From: Sphingomonas colocasiae | Lineage (GTDB): Bacteria > Pseudomonadota > Alphaproteobacteria > Sphingomonadales > Sphingomonadaceae | Assembly: GCF_019880585.1 (NCBI RefSeq) | Contig: NZ_JAINVV010000011.1 | Coordinates: 186,001-250,000, forward strand | Length of the DNA stretch: 64,000 nucleotides | Reading direction: 5' to 3' | In this document: piece after piece, positions 1-7,064 of the stretch | Numbering within the stretch: position 1 is the stretch's first letter | How the letters are laid out: the number at the start of each line of letters is the position of its first letter | Position numbers and translations under genes: made by a program | Notes under the pieces: generated by a model | Databases searched by the model: none | What the model was told of the DNA's origin: nothing | What the model saw: the letters and a program-made list of their open reading frames with translations, nothing else

Positions 1-177
1 TGGCGTGCCGGGATCATGATATTCGTCCAAATTGCAGCCGATGCGGCTTTAAGGTTGGGAGACCCAGATGATCTAACGACCACCGGCCCGGCGCCTCAGA
101 TCTGCGTGGCGCTTGCATTTGTGCACCATCCCTTAATCTCCATTTCATGCATTTGGTAAACTGGCACCGCAATTCGA

Positions 178-516
178 GACAATGATCTCGATCCCCCTTT
201 TTGCCGTCGCAGCCTGCTGGTGAGCGCGAACGGAGGTGCTGTCGATCATCTGGATGTCGCCGTGGTGGGCGGCGGTGATGGCGTCCATCATCCGATCCCA
301 GAAGCCCGCCTTCGGCCATCGCACGAAGCGGTTGTAGCAGGTGGTGCGCGGGCCGCATCGCTCGGGCAGGTCACGCCATGGCGCACCGGATCGCAACACC
401 CAGAAGATGCCATTCAGCACGCGCCGATCATCGACGCGCGGCACCCCTCGCGGCTTGTTGGGCAGCAGCGGCTCGATCACGCGCCATTCGAAGTCGGTCA
501 GATCATATCGGCTCAT
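178..516 (-). pseudogene. IS5-family transposase, 5' remnant
   Basis: The first ~107 residues read as the N-terminal ORF of an IS5-family element with two-frame transposases (IS427-like group): it opens MSRYDLTDFEWRVIEPLLP and continues through a GAPWRDLPERCGP block to a DSTSVRAHQQAATAK block. A run of five A and five G on the minus strand (193-202) sits where such elements shift frame. The next frame gives only GDRDHCL before homology stops near 178, so the catalytic second half is missing. The piece is not functional. It marks the left edge as old mobile-element territory. Confidence 0.8.
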
Positions 517-593
517 GCCAATGCTGAGTCAGATTTTCAGGCTATGCGAAAGCCCGACTGGCGCACGATCTGCCTTCTCGATACGAAGTTCGC

Positions 594-1076
594 ATGGCTC
601 GGATGATGTTCTTTGCAATTGCGTTCTTTTATGCCGTAAGCAGCGTGCACACGGTTGCCGTTTCGCAGCCGATCCTTGCCCCTCCCGAGTTCGAGCGCAG
701 CTTGGTGATCGTCCGAGTAGATCGGTTCCAATTTCAACCGGACGAGACCGTATCCTTCCCGAATAAGCCGGACGATTTCTTCCTTGGCGGTGTTTACCGA
801 GCTAACTCTACGGCCTTGAAAACTCTATCGGGGCCTTCAATTAAAGGGCCAGTTGAGATCAGCTTGGCCGGCCTGCACATTGACCGATGGCGCAACGTAA
901 AGCTGCTCATGGTTATCCGCAAAGACGAAGCGGGCAGGCTGTGGGCAGGACAGCAATGGGAACGGATCACGGACAAGATTTGCCTGTCCGATGATGAAAT
1001 CAGAACTTGGCAAATTGAACCGCTGTTTGCCTCGGCAAAGCGACGCGATGACGGATTTCAGTGCATTCGTAGCTGA
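594..1076 (+). CDS. Hypothetical exported protein
   Basis: A 160-aa protein of unknown function. The first ~24 residues form a hydrophobic signal peptide (MMFFAIAFFYAVSSVHTVAV), followed by a soluble region of mixed charge with two late cysteines that could pair outside the cytoplasm. A second in-frame ATG pair at 603-608 is an equally possible start, and no strong Shine-Dalgarno site separates them. It lies between a transposase remnant and a truncated gene, in a stretch less GC-rich than the neighbours, so it may have come with the mobile element. No family was recognised. Confidence 0.5.
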   Translation: MARMMFFAIAFFYAVSSVHTVAVSQPILAPPEFERSLVIVRVDRFQFQPDETVSFPNKPDDFFLGGVYRANSTALKTLSGPSIKGPVEISLAGLHIDRWRNVKLLMVIRKDEAGRLWAGQQWERITDKICLSDDEIRTWQIEPLFASAKRRDDGFQCIRS

Positions 1077-1102
1077 CGGTTTATGGGTTCACGGCCTAAT
1101 TC

Positions 1103-1300
1103 ATGGCGACGGCAATCCCGTTCCATGAACCGCCTACGAAATGCGAACTCGGTGCCGATGGTAGTCAGTGGATGCTCGAACGCGCCAGCAACGGTGCTTA
1201 TGACTATGCCAACCGATGGTCACCACAAAACGGGTCGATGCGTGATTTTGGTATATTGGCCCTGCAACTGACCGGATGGAAACTCGAAGAGGTCTACTGA
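1103..1300 (+). pseudogene. C-terminal fragment of a hypothetical protein
   Basis: A 65-codon reading frame that looks like the tail of a longer protein, with a regular amphipathic sequence (WMLERASNGAYDYANRWSP, then ILALQLTGWKLEEVY). No convincing N-terminus, Shine-Dalgarno site or promoter precedes it. It lies between the exported protein and the replication cassette in a zone with other truncated genes. An intact small gene cannot be excluded. Confidence 0.4.
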
Positions 1301-1340
1301 CTGCGAGCCTGCATAATCTCTCCAAACTGCGCCTCCCCCC

Positions 1341-1703
1341 TCACACCACTCCCATCCGCCGCAGATCCGCGATCACCCTTCGCACCTTGCGATAATCATA
1401 CATCCCGCACGCCCGCGCGATGCGGGCGAGGCTGACGGGTTCACCGGCGGCGGCGGCGGCCTGATACTGTTCGAGCACCTGGCGGCGGCGGGTGGTCATG
1501 ATGTTGGCGGGGCGGCCCCGGCGGCCGGGTCGGCTTGCCGTTTCCGCACCACTCTCCATCTTCCGCCCCTTGCCCCTGGCGTTCGCCGCGTTCGTCTCCT
1601 TCGCCGCCAATTCCCGCGCGACCGTCGCGGTCGCCATCTCCTCGGCGGAAAGGCGTTCCCCCATATCGTCCCGCGTCTTTCCCATGGTTTCCCATCCTTT
1701 CAT
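1341..1703 (-). CDS. Small basic helix-turn-helix-like protein, end of replication cassette
   Basis: A 120-aa protein beginning MKGWETMGKTRDDMG. The ATG shares four bases (ATGA) with the stop of the upstream replication protein, which fixes this start over a much longer upstream extension. The middle is Lys/Arg/Ala-rich (GKGRKMESGAETASRPGRRGRP), typical of flexible DNA-contacting segments. The C-terminal ~45 residues (SLARIARACGMYDYRKVRRVI) look like a helix-turn-helix. It is the last gene of an eight-gene overlapping operon. A DNA-binding or packaging-related role is inference. Confidence 0.6.
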   Translation of the reverse strand: MKGWETMGKTRDDMGERLSAEEMATATVARELAAKETNAANARGKGRKMESGAETASRPGRRGRPANIMTTRRRQVLEQYQAAAAAGEPVSLARIARACGMYDYRKVRRVIADLRRMGVV

Positions 1704-2473
1704 GGCGTGCCGCCCGCATTGTCCCGGTTGCGGTAGCGGGCGGCCTGGTGGAGCAAGCTGTCGAGCGTGGCGGCGGCGGCCGGGGTTTCGCCCGTCCGGC
1801 CCGCACGCCCTGCCCCGCCGCGTGATGCCGGGGCGGCGTTCAGCCGGCGCGGGATCCATTCGACGGGGTTGCTGATCGCGCGCTCCCGCGCGTCGATCAG
1901 CGCGGCCAGCACGGCGGCGTCGCCATGCTGTTTGCGCCAGCGGCCGACGATCGATCGTGCGGCGCGCGGCTGGTGCCCCGAAGCGGCCAGGAGCGTGACG
2001 GCGGCGTCGAAAACGGCCTTCACGGTGCCGGCGGGCGGGGCGACCGGTTCGTCAGAACCGGAATCCTGTTTTCCTTGTTCTTGTGCGGCCCCGGCCCGGC
2101 CCCCGGCCGGCCCCTTCCCGGCCCCCTTGGGTTCCGGCGGCTGCTGATATCTGTCGTAATTGCACAGGCTTATGACGGTGCCGGACTGGCCCCGCACCGC
2201 CACGATCATCTCATGCGCCGCCAGCCGATCGAGATAGCGGCGCACGCGCTTGCGATCCCAGCGAAAGGCGGTGGCGAGCGAGCGATCGGAGACATGGAGC
2301 TGCCCGCGCTCCAGCCGGATCGACTGGCCCTGGCCGGCGGCGCGGCGGATCGGTTTCCAGGCGGCATGTTCGATCAGCCACGCCCAGGCATCGGCATCGG
2401 ACATGGGATCGCGCGGTTCCTCGAACGCGTCGCAATCGCGCCAGCCGCGATGCAGGCTGATCCAGCCGCTCAT
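1700..2473 (-). CDS. Replication-initiation-like winged-helix protein
   Basis: A 257-aa protein. The start at 2473 overlaps the helicase stop by ATGA and is preferred to a longer form whose first 40 residues are an antisense-like Arg/Pro-rich stretch. The N-terminal ~95 residues (GWISLHRGW, DAWAWLIEHAAWKP, RSLATAFRWDRKRVRRYLDRL) have the layout of phage or plasmid primosomal winged-helix proteins that bind origin DNA and bring in a helicase. A low-complexity Gly/Ala/Gln linker follows (~110-150), then a C-terminal helical part. Being directly downstream of a DnaB-type helicase supports an initiator or helicase-loader role, which is inferred. Confidence 0.7.
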   Translation of the reverse strand: MSGWISLHRGWRDCDAFEEPRDPMSDADAWAWLIEHAAWKPIRRAAGQGQSIRLERGQLHVSDRSLATAFRWDRKRVRRYLDRLAAHEMIVAVRGQSGTVISLCNYDRYQQPPEPKGAGKGPAGGRAGAAQEQGKQDSGSDEPVAPPAGTVKAVFDAAVTLLAASGHQPRAARSIVGRWRKQHGDAAVLAALIDARERAISNPVEWIPRRLNAAPASRGGAGRAGRTGETPAAAATLDSLLHQAARYRNRDNAGGTP

Positions 2474-3861
2474 CCGCGCACCGCCTGGTTGGCGCCGTGG
2501 AACCGCGCCTGCGCCCGCCCGGTGCGGCCGTTGCGGCGCTTGGCCAGGATCATGTCCAGCATGCCTTCGCAGGCGGAAAGCGTGTCGCGCCACGCCGCGT
2601 GGCGGGCGTCGCCCGGCTCCGGCTCCGCCTGGCGGAGATAATAGTCGTGGCGATAGAGGAACAGCACGGCATCGGCGTCCTGCTCGATCTGGCCGCTGTC
2701 GCGCAGATCGGAGAGCTGCGGGCGCTTGTCCTCGCGCTGCTCCACCGCGCGGCTCAACTGGGCGAGCGCGAAGACGGCGACGTCATGATCCTTGGCGATC
2801 GCCTTCAGCCCGCGGCTCACCTCGGAAACCGCCTCGTAATTGGATCGCCCCTTCATGTCGGGCTGCACGAGTTGCAGATAATCGATCACCACCAGGTCCA
2901 GCCGCTGCCCGGCGGCGGCCATGCGGCGCTGGTAACGGCGCACGATCATGTTGAGCCGCCCGATGGTGACGCTGCCATGATCGGCGACGATGAAGGGCGC
3001 ATCGGCGATGCGATCCGCCGCGCGCGCCACCGCCAGCTTTTGCGCGGTGGTGAGCGTGCCGTCGCGGATCGCATCGAAGGGTACCGGGGCGCCATCGCCC
3101 CGCTCGTCGAAACAGAGATCGGCCGCCAGCCGCATCGCCAGTTCCCCGGCGGACATTTCCAGCGAGACATAGAGCACGCCATGCCCGTTCAGCGCCGCGC
3201 CCAAGCTGTAGGAGAGCGCGAGCGCCGTCTTGCCCATGCCCGGCCGCGCCGCGCCGATATTCAGCTGTTTGGGGCGCATCGGCCCCATCAGCGCATCCAG
3301 CGCGGTGATGCGGCCGCACAGCACGCCGCGTCGCGGCCCGTCCATATCCGCCAGCATCGCCTGGATGCACCGGGCGGCGGGCAGTTCGGCGGCGGCGGCA
3401 TGGGTGGCGGTGGCGGCGGAAAGTGCGGCTTCCGCACGGTCGATCACCGCCGCGTTGCTTTCGGCCGGATCGGCGGCCAGCGCCGATGCCGCGTCCAGCC
3501 CCATCACCAGCGCGCGCCGTGCCGAAAGCGCACGGATCTGCCCCGCCAGCGCCACCGGATCGCTCCACGAGGCGGCATCGCTGGCAGCCAGCCGATTGAG
3601 ATAGGTGATGCCCCCCGCCTCGCCCAGGCTGGGATGATCGATCAGATAGGGGCGCAATGTGATCGGGCTGGCGGGGCGGCCCAGCGCCACCTCCCGCACG
3701 ATCACCGCATAGATATCGGCCAGGAAGGGCTCGCTGAAATCCTCGGGCGCCAGCCGGTCCGCCACCGCGTCCACCCGCGCATTGTCACGCAGCAGCGCGC
3801 CGCACAACGCCGCCTCGCTGTCGACATTCGACAGCGCCTGCCCCGCTTCGGCCGCGATCAT
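2470..3861 (-). CDS. DnaB-type replicative DNA helicase (phage/mobile-element version)
   Basis: A 463-aa hexameric 5'-3' helicase of the DnaB family. The N-terminal domain (~8-110) carries the family layout (SNVDSEAALCGALLRDN). The RecA-like domain has a Walker A, GAARPGMGKT, at 203-212, a Walker B, LDLVVIDYLQL, at ~321-331, then a FALAQLSRAVEQR segment and a DLRDSGQIEQDAD motif, all diagnostic. The start at 3861 overlaps the upstream stop (ATGA). The longer open frame adds only 22 Arg-rich residues. Position in a small-gene operon under a phage-type repressor suggests an accessory helicase of a prophage or integrative element rather than the chromosomal dnaB. Confidence 0.9.
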   Translation of the reverse strand: MIAAEAGQALSNVDSEAALCGALLRDNARVDAVADRLAPEDFSEPFLADIYAVIVREVALGRPASPITLRPYLIDHPSLGEAGGITYLNRLAASDAASWSDPVALAGQIRALSARRALVMGLDAASALAADPAESNAAVIDRAEAALSAATATHAAAAELPAARCIQAMLADMDGPRRGVLCGRITALDALMGPMRPKQLNIGAARPGMGKTALALSYSLGAALNGHGVLYVSLEMSAGELAMRLAADLCFDERGDGAPVPFDAIRDGTLTTAQKLAVARAADRIADAPFIVADHGSVTIGRLNMIVRRYQRRMAAAGQRLDLVVIDYLQLVQPDMKGRSNYEAVSEVSRGLKAIAKDHDVAVFALAQLSRAVEQREDKRPQLSDLRDSGQIEQDADAVLFLYRHDYYLRQAEPEPGDARHAAWRDTLSACEGMLDMILAKRRNGRTGRAQARFHGANQAVRG

Positions 3862-4043
3862 CGCGCGCCATCGGCGCGCATATAGGCGGTGAACCAGGCG
3901 CCATGCGCGCGCGCCATCGCGCGGCAATGCTCGGCATCGCCCCAGAGCCGGCGATCCGCGTTGGCACGGCGCACCAGCGCATCATAAGCGTCCCAGGCTT
4001 GCGATGCGTCCGGCACGATCGGCAAATGGAGCAGCACGCCCAT
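3858..4043 (-). CDS. Small hypothetical protein of the replication cassette
   Basis: A 61-aa protein rich in Ala, Asp and aromatic residues (AWDAYDALVRRANADRRLW, then AHGAWFTAYMRADG). Its start shares one base with the previous stop (TGATG) and its stop overlaps the helicase start (ATGA). Translation is therefore almost certainly coupled, which is the main evidence that it is real. No family was recognised. Confidence 0.6.
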   Translation of the reverse strand: MGVLLHLPIVPDASQAWDAYDALVRRANADRRLWGDAEHCRAMARAHGAWFTAYMRADGAR

Positions 4044-4282
4044 CAGGTGACGTCCACGTCCAGGATCGATCCGTCGTCGTCACGCGCGCGGCGCACGACG
4101 ATGCGCGCGCCCCAGCCCTCCGGGATCCAGCCTTCCTCGCTCCAGCCCTCCCCCTCCTCGTCGTCGTCATCGTCGCCGGCCGCGTCGCCATTCCAGGCGA
4201 GATCCCAGATATCGCCGGCCGGGCCGCCATCATCATCCTGCCCGTCGCCGAAGCGGCGGCGCGTGCCGCGCGCGCCGCTCAT
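4043..4282 (-). CDS. Small acidic hypothetical protein
   Basis: A 79-aa, strongly acidic protein with a run of Asp/Glu (GDDDDDEEGEG) and Trp-containing repeats (GWSEEGWIPEGWGARIV). Both ends overlap neighbours: the start with the LexA-like gene stop (ATGA) and the stop with the next ATG. The Asp/Glu and Trp pattern resembles small phage DNA-mimic or regulatory proteins, but no function can be assigned. Confidence 0.55.
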   Translation of the reverse strand: MSGARGTRRRFGDGQDDDGGPAGDIWDLAWNGDAAGDDDDDEEGEGWSEEGWIPEGWGARIVVRRARDDDGSILDVDVT

Positions 4283-4653
4283 GGATTCACGGCCTTTTGC
4301 GTGGTGCTGACGTCATGACGGATCGGCGCAGATACCGGGGCCGGCACCGGCCGCAACAGCGCATAGCCGCGCCGCGCCAGTTCGGCGCGCAGCACCGCCA
4401 GCGGCACATGTTCCAGCGTGGGCGGCGCATCGCCGCGCTGGGTGGGGGACGGCGCCACCACCTCGATCGCGCGGGCGCGGCGGCGGGCGCGGCGGATCGC
4501 GCCGCGCGCCTCCAGCCCGGCGAGCAGGTGATAGACGCCGGCGGGATTGTTGAATCCCATCGCCTTCTGCATCTCGCGGAATGTGGGGCAGCGGCCGTTC
4601 GCCGCCTGGGCGCGGAGATACTCCAGCAGTTCGGCCTGGCGCGCGGTCAGCAT
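4279..4653 (-). CDS. LexA N-terminal-like DNA-binding protein
   Basis: A 124-aa protein. The first ~65 residues match the winged helix of LexA (MLTARQAELLEYLRAQ, PTFREMQKAMGF, GVYHLLAGLEARGAIRR). The C-terminal half is Arg/Ala/Pro-rich and has no Ser-Lys protease dyad, so it should not self-cleave as LexA does. The start at 4653 overlaps the previous gene by 7 nt and agrees with LexA-type N-termini. A transcription regulator inside the mobile replication cassette is likely; its target is unknown. Confidence 0.7.
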   Translation of the reverse strand: MLTARQAELLEYLRAQAANGRCPTFREMQKAMGFNNPAGVYHLLAGLEARGAIRRARRRARAIEVVAPSPTQRGDAPPTLEHVPLAVLRAELARRGYALLRPVPAPVSAPIRHDVSTTQKAVNP

Positions 4654-4832
4654 CTCACACCCCGCTCGCCCCGCGCCGCGATGTCGCGCAGCTTCAGATA
4701 GGTGCCGTCGGCCCATTTGGCGCCGGTCGCGGCGCGCACCTGATCCAGGCTGCGGCCCTCGCGAAACAGGCTCATCACGAATTCGGATTGGCGGCCGGTC
4801 ATCGCCGGGCCGCGCCGTCCACGCGCTTTCAT
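4647..4832 (-). CDS. Small basic protein, HTH-like
   Basis: A 61-aa basic protein (MKARGRRGPAMTGRQSEFV, then FREGRSLDQVRAATGAKW). The central helices resemble a short helix-turn-helix of terminase-small-subunit or resolvase type, but this is weak. Its start overlaps the previous stop (ATGA) and its end overlaps the LexA-like gene by 7 nt. No firm function. Confidence 0.5.
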   Translation of the reverse strand: MKARGRRGPAMTGRQSEFVMSLFREGRSLDQVRAATGAKWADGTYLKLRDIAARGERGVRC

Positions 4833-5152
4833 CGTCCAGTCTCCTCGAACGGGGTTGGGGATGGGATGGGGAGGGCCTGCGCGAATGGCGGCCCTCCCCC
4901 TTCTCCCCGCAGGGGAGTGGGGTGCGCGGGGAGAAGCGCCGCGTCGGCGGTGAAGGCAGGGAACGCCTGACGCGGCTGAAGAATTGCGGCCACCTTCTGG
5001 TAGGAAAGGCCCAGATCGCGGGCGATCACGCCAGGCGCGGCGCGTTCCGGCCCGTAATGCCGGGCGCGGATGGCGCGCACGGCATCGGGCAAGCGCCCTG
5101 CCCGGCCGATCGGGCCGGCGATCCGTTTTTGCTGTGGAGTTGATTCGTCCAT
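4829..5152 (-). CDS. First gene of the replication cassette, HTH-like
   Basis: A 107-aa protein starting MDESTPQQKRIAGP. An open frame to 5188 would translate the first operator and is rejected for that reason. Residues ~15-70 (LPDAVRAIRARHYGPERAAPGVIARDLGLSY in outline) look like a helix-turn-helix. The last ~35 residues are Pro/Gly-rich (PTPLRGEGGG) and are encoded by a GC-rich inverted repeat (4859-4940) of the kind usually found between genes, so the tail may be a repeat insertion. The start lies 13 bp from the nearest operator, so repression by the divergent XRE protein is likely. Confidence 0.5.
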   Translation of the reverse strand: MDESTPQQKRIAGPIGRAGRLPDAVRAIRARHYGPERAAPGVIARDLGLSYQKVAAILQPRQAFPAFTADAALLPAHPTPLRGEGGGPPFAQALPIPSPTPFEETGR

Positions 5153-5164
5153 GCCCGATTCATG

Positions 5165-5231
5165 CGACGGATATATCCGTCGTGTCAAGCGATCGACGGA
5201 TATATCCGTAAATTGCGCCGGGTATATCCGT
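5165..5231. promoter_or_regulatory. Three tandem palindromic operators between divergent genes
   Basis: Three copies of one palindrome lie between the replication cassette and the XRE repressor. Copy 1 (5165-5182) is a perfect 18-bp palindrome, CGACGGATATATCCGTCG. Copy 2 (5196-5209) is a perfect 14-bp core, ACGGATATATCCGT. Copy 3 (5218-5231) matches 12 of 14 positions. Centres are 29 and 22 bp apart. Three graded sites between a repressor and an early operon is the classic lysogeny-switch layout. Confidence 0.85.
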
Positions 5232-5248
5232 CATGCGATGGACACATC

Positions 5249-5692
5249 ATGTCCGCTTCCGTCGATATCGATCGCATCGTCGCCGTGCTCCGCCAGGCGA
5301 CCACCCAGGGTGATTTCTCGCAGCGCGGCCTGTCTCGCGCGGCGGGCGAAGGGCGCGACGCGGTGGGAGACATCATCAACGGGCGCAACAGGAACCCGAC
5401 GGTGAAGGTGCTCGCCAATCTGGCGCAGGCGATGGGCCATGATCTTTCGATCTTCGGCCTGACCCCCGCCGCCGAGCGTGCCGAGATTCCTAGTGCAGAT
5501 GAGCTCGAAGCCGCGCTGCTCGCGGTTCTTCCGGGCATGCCGCGGGGTTCGCTGGAGACGCGCGCGCGATATCTTGCCGGCACCGTTGCAGATGTTCTTG
5601 GGCTTCCTGGTAATCGGCAAGCCACTGATCCGACATCCCCGAAAGCGCACGATCGCGCAGCAGCCGCTCCTCCTCCCGAGCCCACCAGCTGA
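5249..5692 (+). CDS. XRE-family phage-type repressor
   Basis: A 147-aa protein. Residues ~3-65 form a Cro/CI-like helix-turn-helix (QRGLSRAAGEGRDAVGDIINGR, then NPTVKVLANLAQAMGHDLSIFGL). The C-terminal ~75 residues are helical and lack the CI-type Ser-Lys protease, so de-repression would not follow the RecA self-cleavage route. The chosen start is 18 bp past operator 3. The longer frame to 5162 translates the operators and is rejected. It is divergent from the replication cassette and the obvious ligand of the 5165-5231 palindromes. Confidence 0.8.
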   Translation: MSASVDIDRIVAVLRQATTQGDFSQRGLSRAAGEGRDAVGDIINGRNRNPTVKVLANLAQAMGHDLSIFGLTPAAERAEIPSADELEAALLAVLPGMPRGSLETRARYLAGTVADVLGLPGNRQATDPTSPKAHDRAAAAPPPEPTS

Positions 5693-5828
5693 ACTGGATC
5701 CGCGCGACCGCACAGGCGCGCGGGCACACCGGGCACCCGATCTCGCAGCCCGGTTCGGCAAGCAGTTGCGGCTGTGGGTGCAAGCGGATTCCCCTCCGAT
5801 TCTTCGTTCCCGTTTCGTTCCATATCAA
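5490..5828 (-). CDS. Possible small Cys-containing protein, antisense overlap with repressor
   Basis: A 112-aa frame from a TTG start. The N-terminal half looks protein-like, with a CEIGCPVCPRAC cluster and a helical stretch (WWAREEERLLRDRALSGMSD). The C-terminal third runs antisense to the end of the XRE gene, which is unusual. Support comes from two palindromes immediately upstream (5833-5868). Against it are the antisense overlap and the weak start. Confidence 0.3.
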   Translation of the reverse strand: MIWNETGTKNRRGIRLHPQPQLLAEPGCEIGCPVCPRACAVARIQFSWWAREEERLLRDRALSGMSDQWLADYQEAQEHLQRCRQDIARASPANPAACPEEPRAARLRAHLH

Positions 5829-5832
5829 TGAA

Positions 5833-5868
5833 AGGAAATTTCCTACATTGAAATAGGAATTTTCCTAT
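5833..5868. promoter_or_regulatory. Pair of GGAAA-N-TTTCC type palindromes
   Basis: AGGAAATTTCCT (5833-5844, perfect 12 bp) and ATAGGAATTTTCCTAT (5853-5868, one central mismatch pair) are two related inverted repeats with centres 22 bp apart, close to two helical turns. They sit just upstream of the possible minus-strand gene and look like a second regulator's operators. The stretch from here to 6052 carries no gene I can support. Confidence 0.5.
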
Positions 5869-5944
5869 TCGCCCTGTGGATAACGGGGATAAGATCGGGA
5901 CGCTTTACTACCAACCTATTGAAATCAATATTGATCCCACGCGC

Positions 5945-6010
5945 GCCTCCGCGTGAACCAATTCGCCGTGACGACGCGCAGCCCAACAGGTTCACGCAGA
6001 GACGCGGGGA
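5945..6010. repeat. Dispersed inverted repeat (TCCGCGTGAACC family)
   Basis: Arms near 5946-5959 (CCTCCGCGTGAACC) and 5989-6007 (GGTTCACGCAGAGACGCGG) form an imperfect hairpin. The same element recurs at 50302-50371. It is an intergenic REP-like repeat between the mobile cassette and the DUF1311 lipoprotein. Confidence 0.6.
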
Positions 6011-6052
6011 CGCGGAGAGAAAAAGGGATCGGAAGCCGAAGGCTCTCCGCCC

Positions 6053-6691
6053 CTATCCCGCCATCGGCTGCAGCGTCACGCGCCGGCGGATCGTCGCTTC
6101 CAGCAGGCAGGCGGGGATTTCGACCATGTCGATCGTGCCGCCCACCGCCACCGCGCGGCACTCGGCGTCGCGGCGCCTGATCCAGGCGCGTTCCTCGGCG
6201 CGCAGCCGGGCCTGGCCGGCGGCGTCCCGCTTCGCCAGCGCTGATCGATAGGCGGCGTTCAGCCGATCGTCCTGCACTTTCAGTTCGGCATGGAAGCATC
6301 CGCCCATCGCCACCGAGACACCCCGGGCCGCGTCGCCCGAATTGAGGCAGGCGTCGAGCGCGGGGCTGTGCTGGGCGCGCACCTGTTCCTCGCTCAGCCG
6401 GTCACCGGGATCGCGGCCGTCCGCCGCCGTGGCGGGATCGGCCGGGCCGTCCCCCGAAGGACCGGCCCCGGCCGGCACATCGCCGACGGGCGCGGCGTCG
6501 ACGGGCGCGCCCATGATGTCCGCCGCTCCATTCCCGCCCGCCATATCCGCCACCGGCCCGCGCGAGGCATCGGCCGCCATCGCGGGCGCGCCGTTCGCGG
6601 CGCCATTCTCCGCATCCGCCATCGGCGTGGAGGTGCCGCTGCCGCCACAGCCGGCGACGGCGAACAACAGGGCAAGCAGGGGCAATCTCAT
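6053..6691 (-). CDS. LprI/DUF1311-type lipoprotein
   Basis: A 212-aa predicted lipoprotein starting MRLPLLALLFAVAGC, where VAGC is the lipobox. Nine further upstream codons are open but precede the natural signal start. Residues ~20-100 are a low-complexity Ala/Gly/Asp/Pro spacer. The C-terminal ~110 residues have the DUF1311/LprI pattern: DACLNSG, GCFHAEL, QDDRLNAAYRSAL, RAWIRRRDAEC, with conserved cysteines. Some members of this family inhibit lysozyme. An envelope-protective role here is inference. Confidence 0.75.
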   Translation of the reverse strand: MRLPLLALLFAVAGCGGSGTSTPMADAENGAANGAPAMAADASRGPVADMAGGNGAADIMGAPVDAAPVGDVPAGAGPSGDGPADPATAADGRDPGDRLSEEQVRAQHSPALDACLNSGDAARGVSVAMGGCFHAELKVQDDRLNAAYRSALAKRDAAGQARLRAEERAWIRRRDAECRAVAVGGTIDMVEIPACLLEATIRRRVTLQPMAG

Positions 6692-6809
6692 CGCGGTGAT
6701 CTGGCGTATCGCGGTCATCGGCGCATCCTCTTCATGGCCGCATCATAACGCACGAATGCCGAAGGGGAGCCATCGCCCCACACCCCCCTCACCCGATCCG
6801 GTTCGCCCC

Positions 6810-7000
6810 CCCTTTCCGTTTGCTTCGAGCGAAGTCGAGACGCCTGTTCGGGCAACGTCTCGACGGCTCTACGCTGTTCGCCCGCCCCCTCCCTTTGCTT
6901 CGAGCGAAGTCGAGAAGCATGTCCACACACCCGGCACAGGTTTCTCGACGGGCGCGTCTCGACAGGCTCGACGCTGCTCGAAGCGAACGGTTTTCCTGAT
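6810..7000. repeat. Dispersed TTCGAGCGAAGTCGAG repeat, two tandem units
   Basis: Two units each contain GCTTCGAGCGAAGTCGAGA and a partner resembling TCTCGACAGGCTCGACG, ending in GCTCGAAGCGAACGG. The same family recurs at 51859-52060 and, shortened, at 54540-54605. It fills most of the 346-bp gap between the lipoprotein and the aminotransferase. Short frames inside it are not genes. Confidence 0.7.
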
Positions 7001-7064
7001 GCATCCGCCGCGTACCAGGAGTCCCGGATGCCCAACCGCAGCACAATGCTCTAAAGCCTGAACC

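Noticed and set aside
2497-3885. 462-aa open frame on the plus strand
   Set aside because: Antisense to the DnaB-type helicase, whose Walker motifs are unambiguous.
5162-5248. N-terminal extension of the XRE repressor
   Set aside because: It translates the three operators into RRIYPS-like peptides; the 5249 start gives the natural HTH N-terminus.
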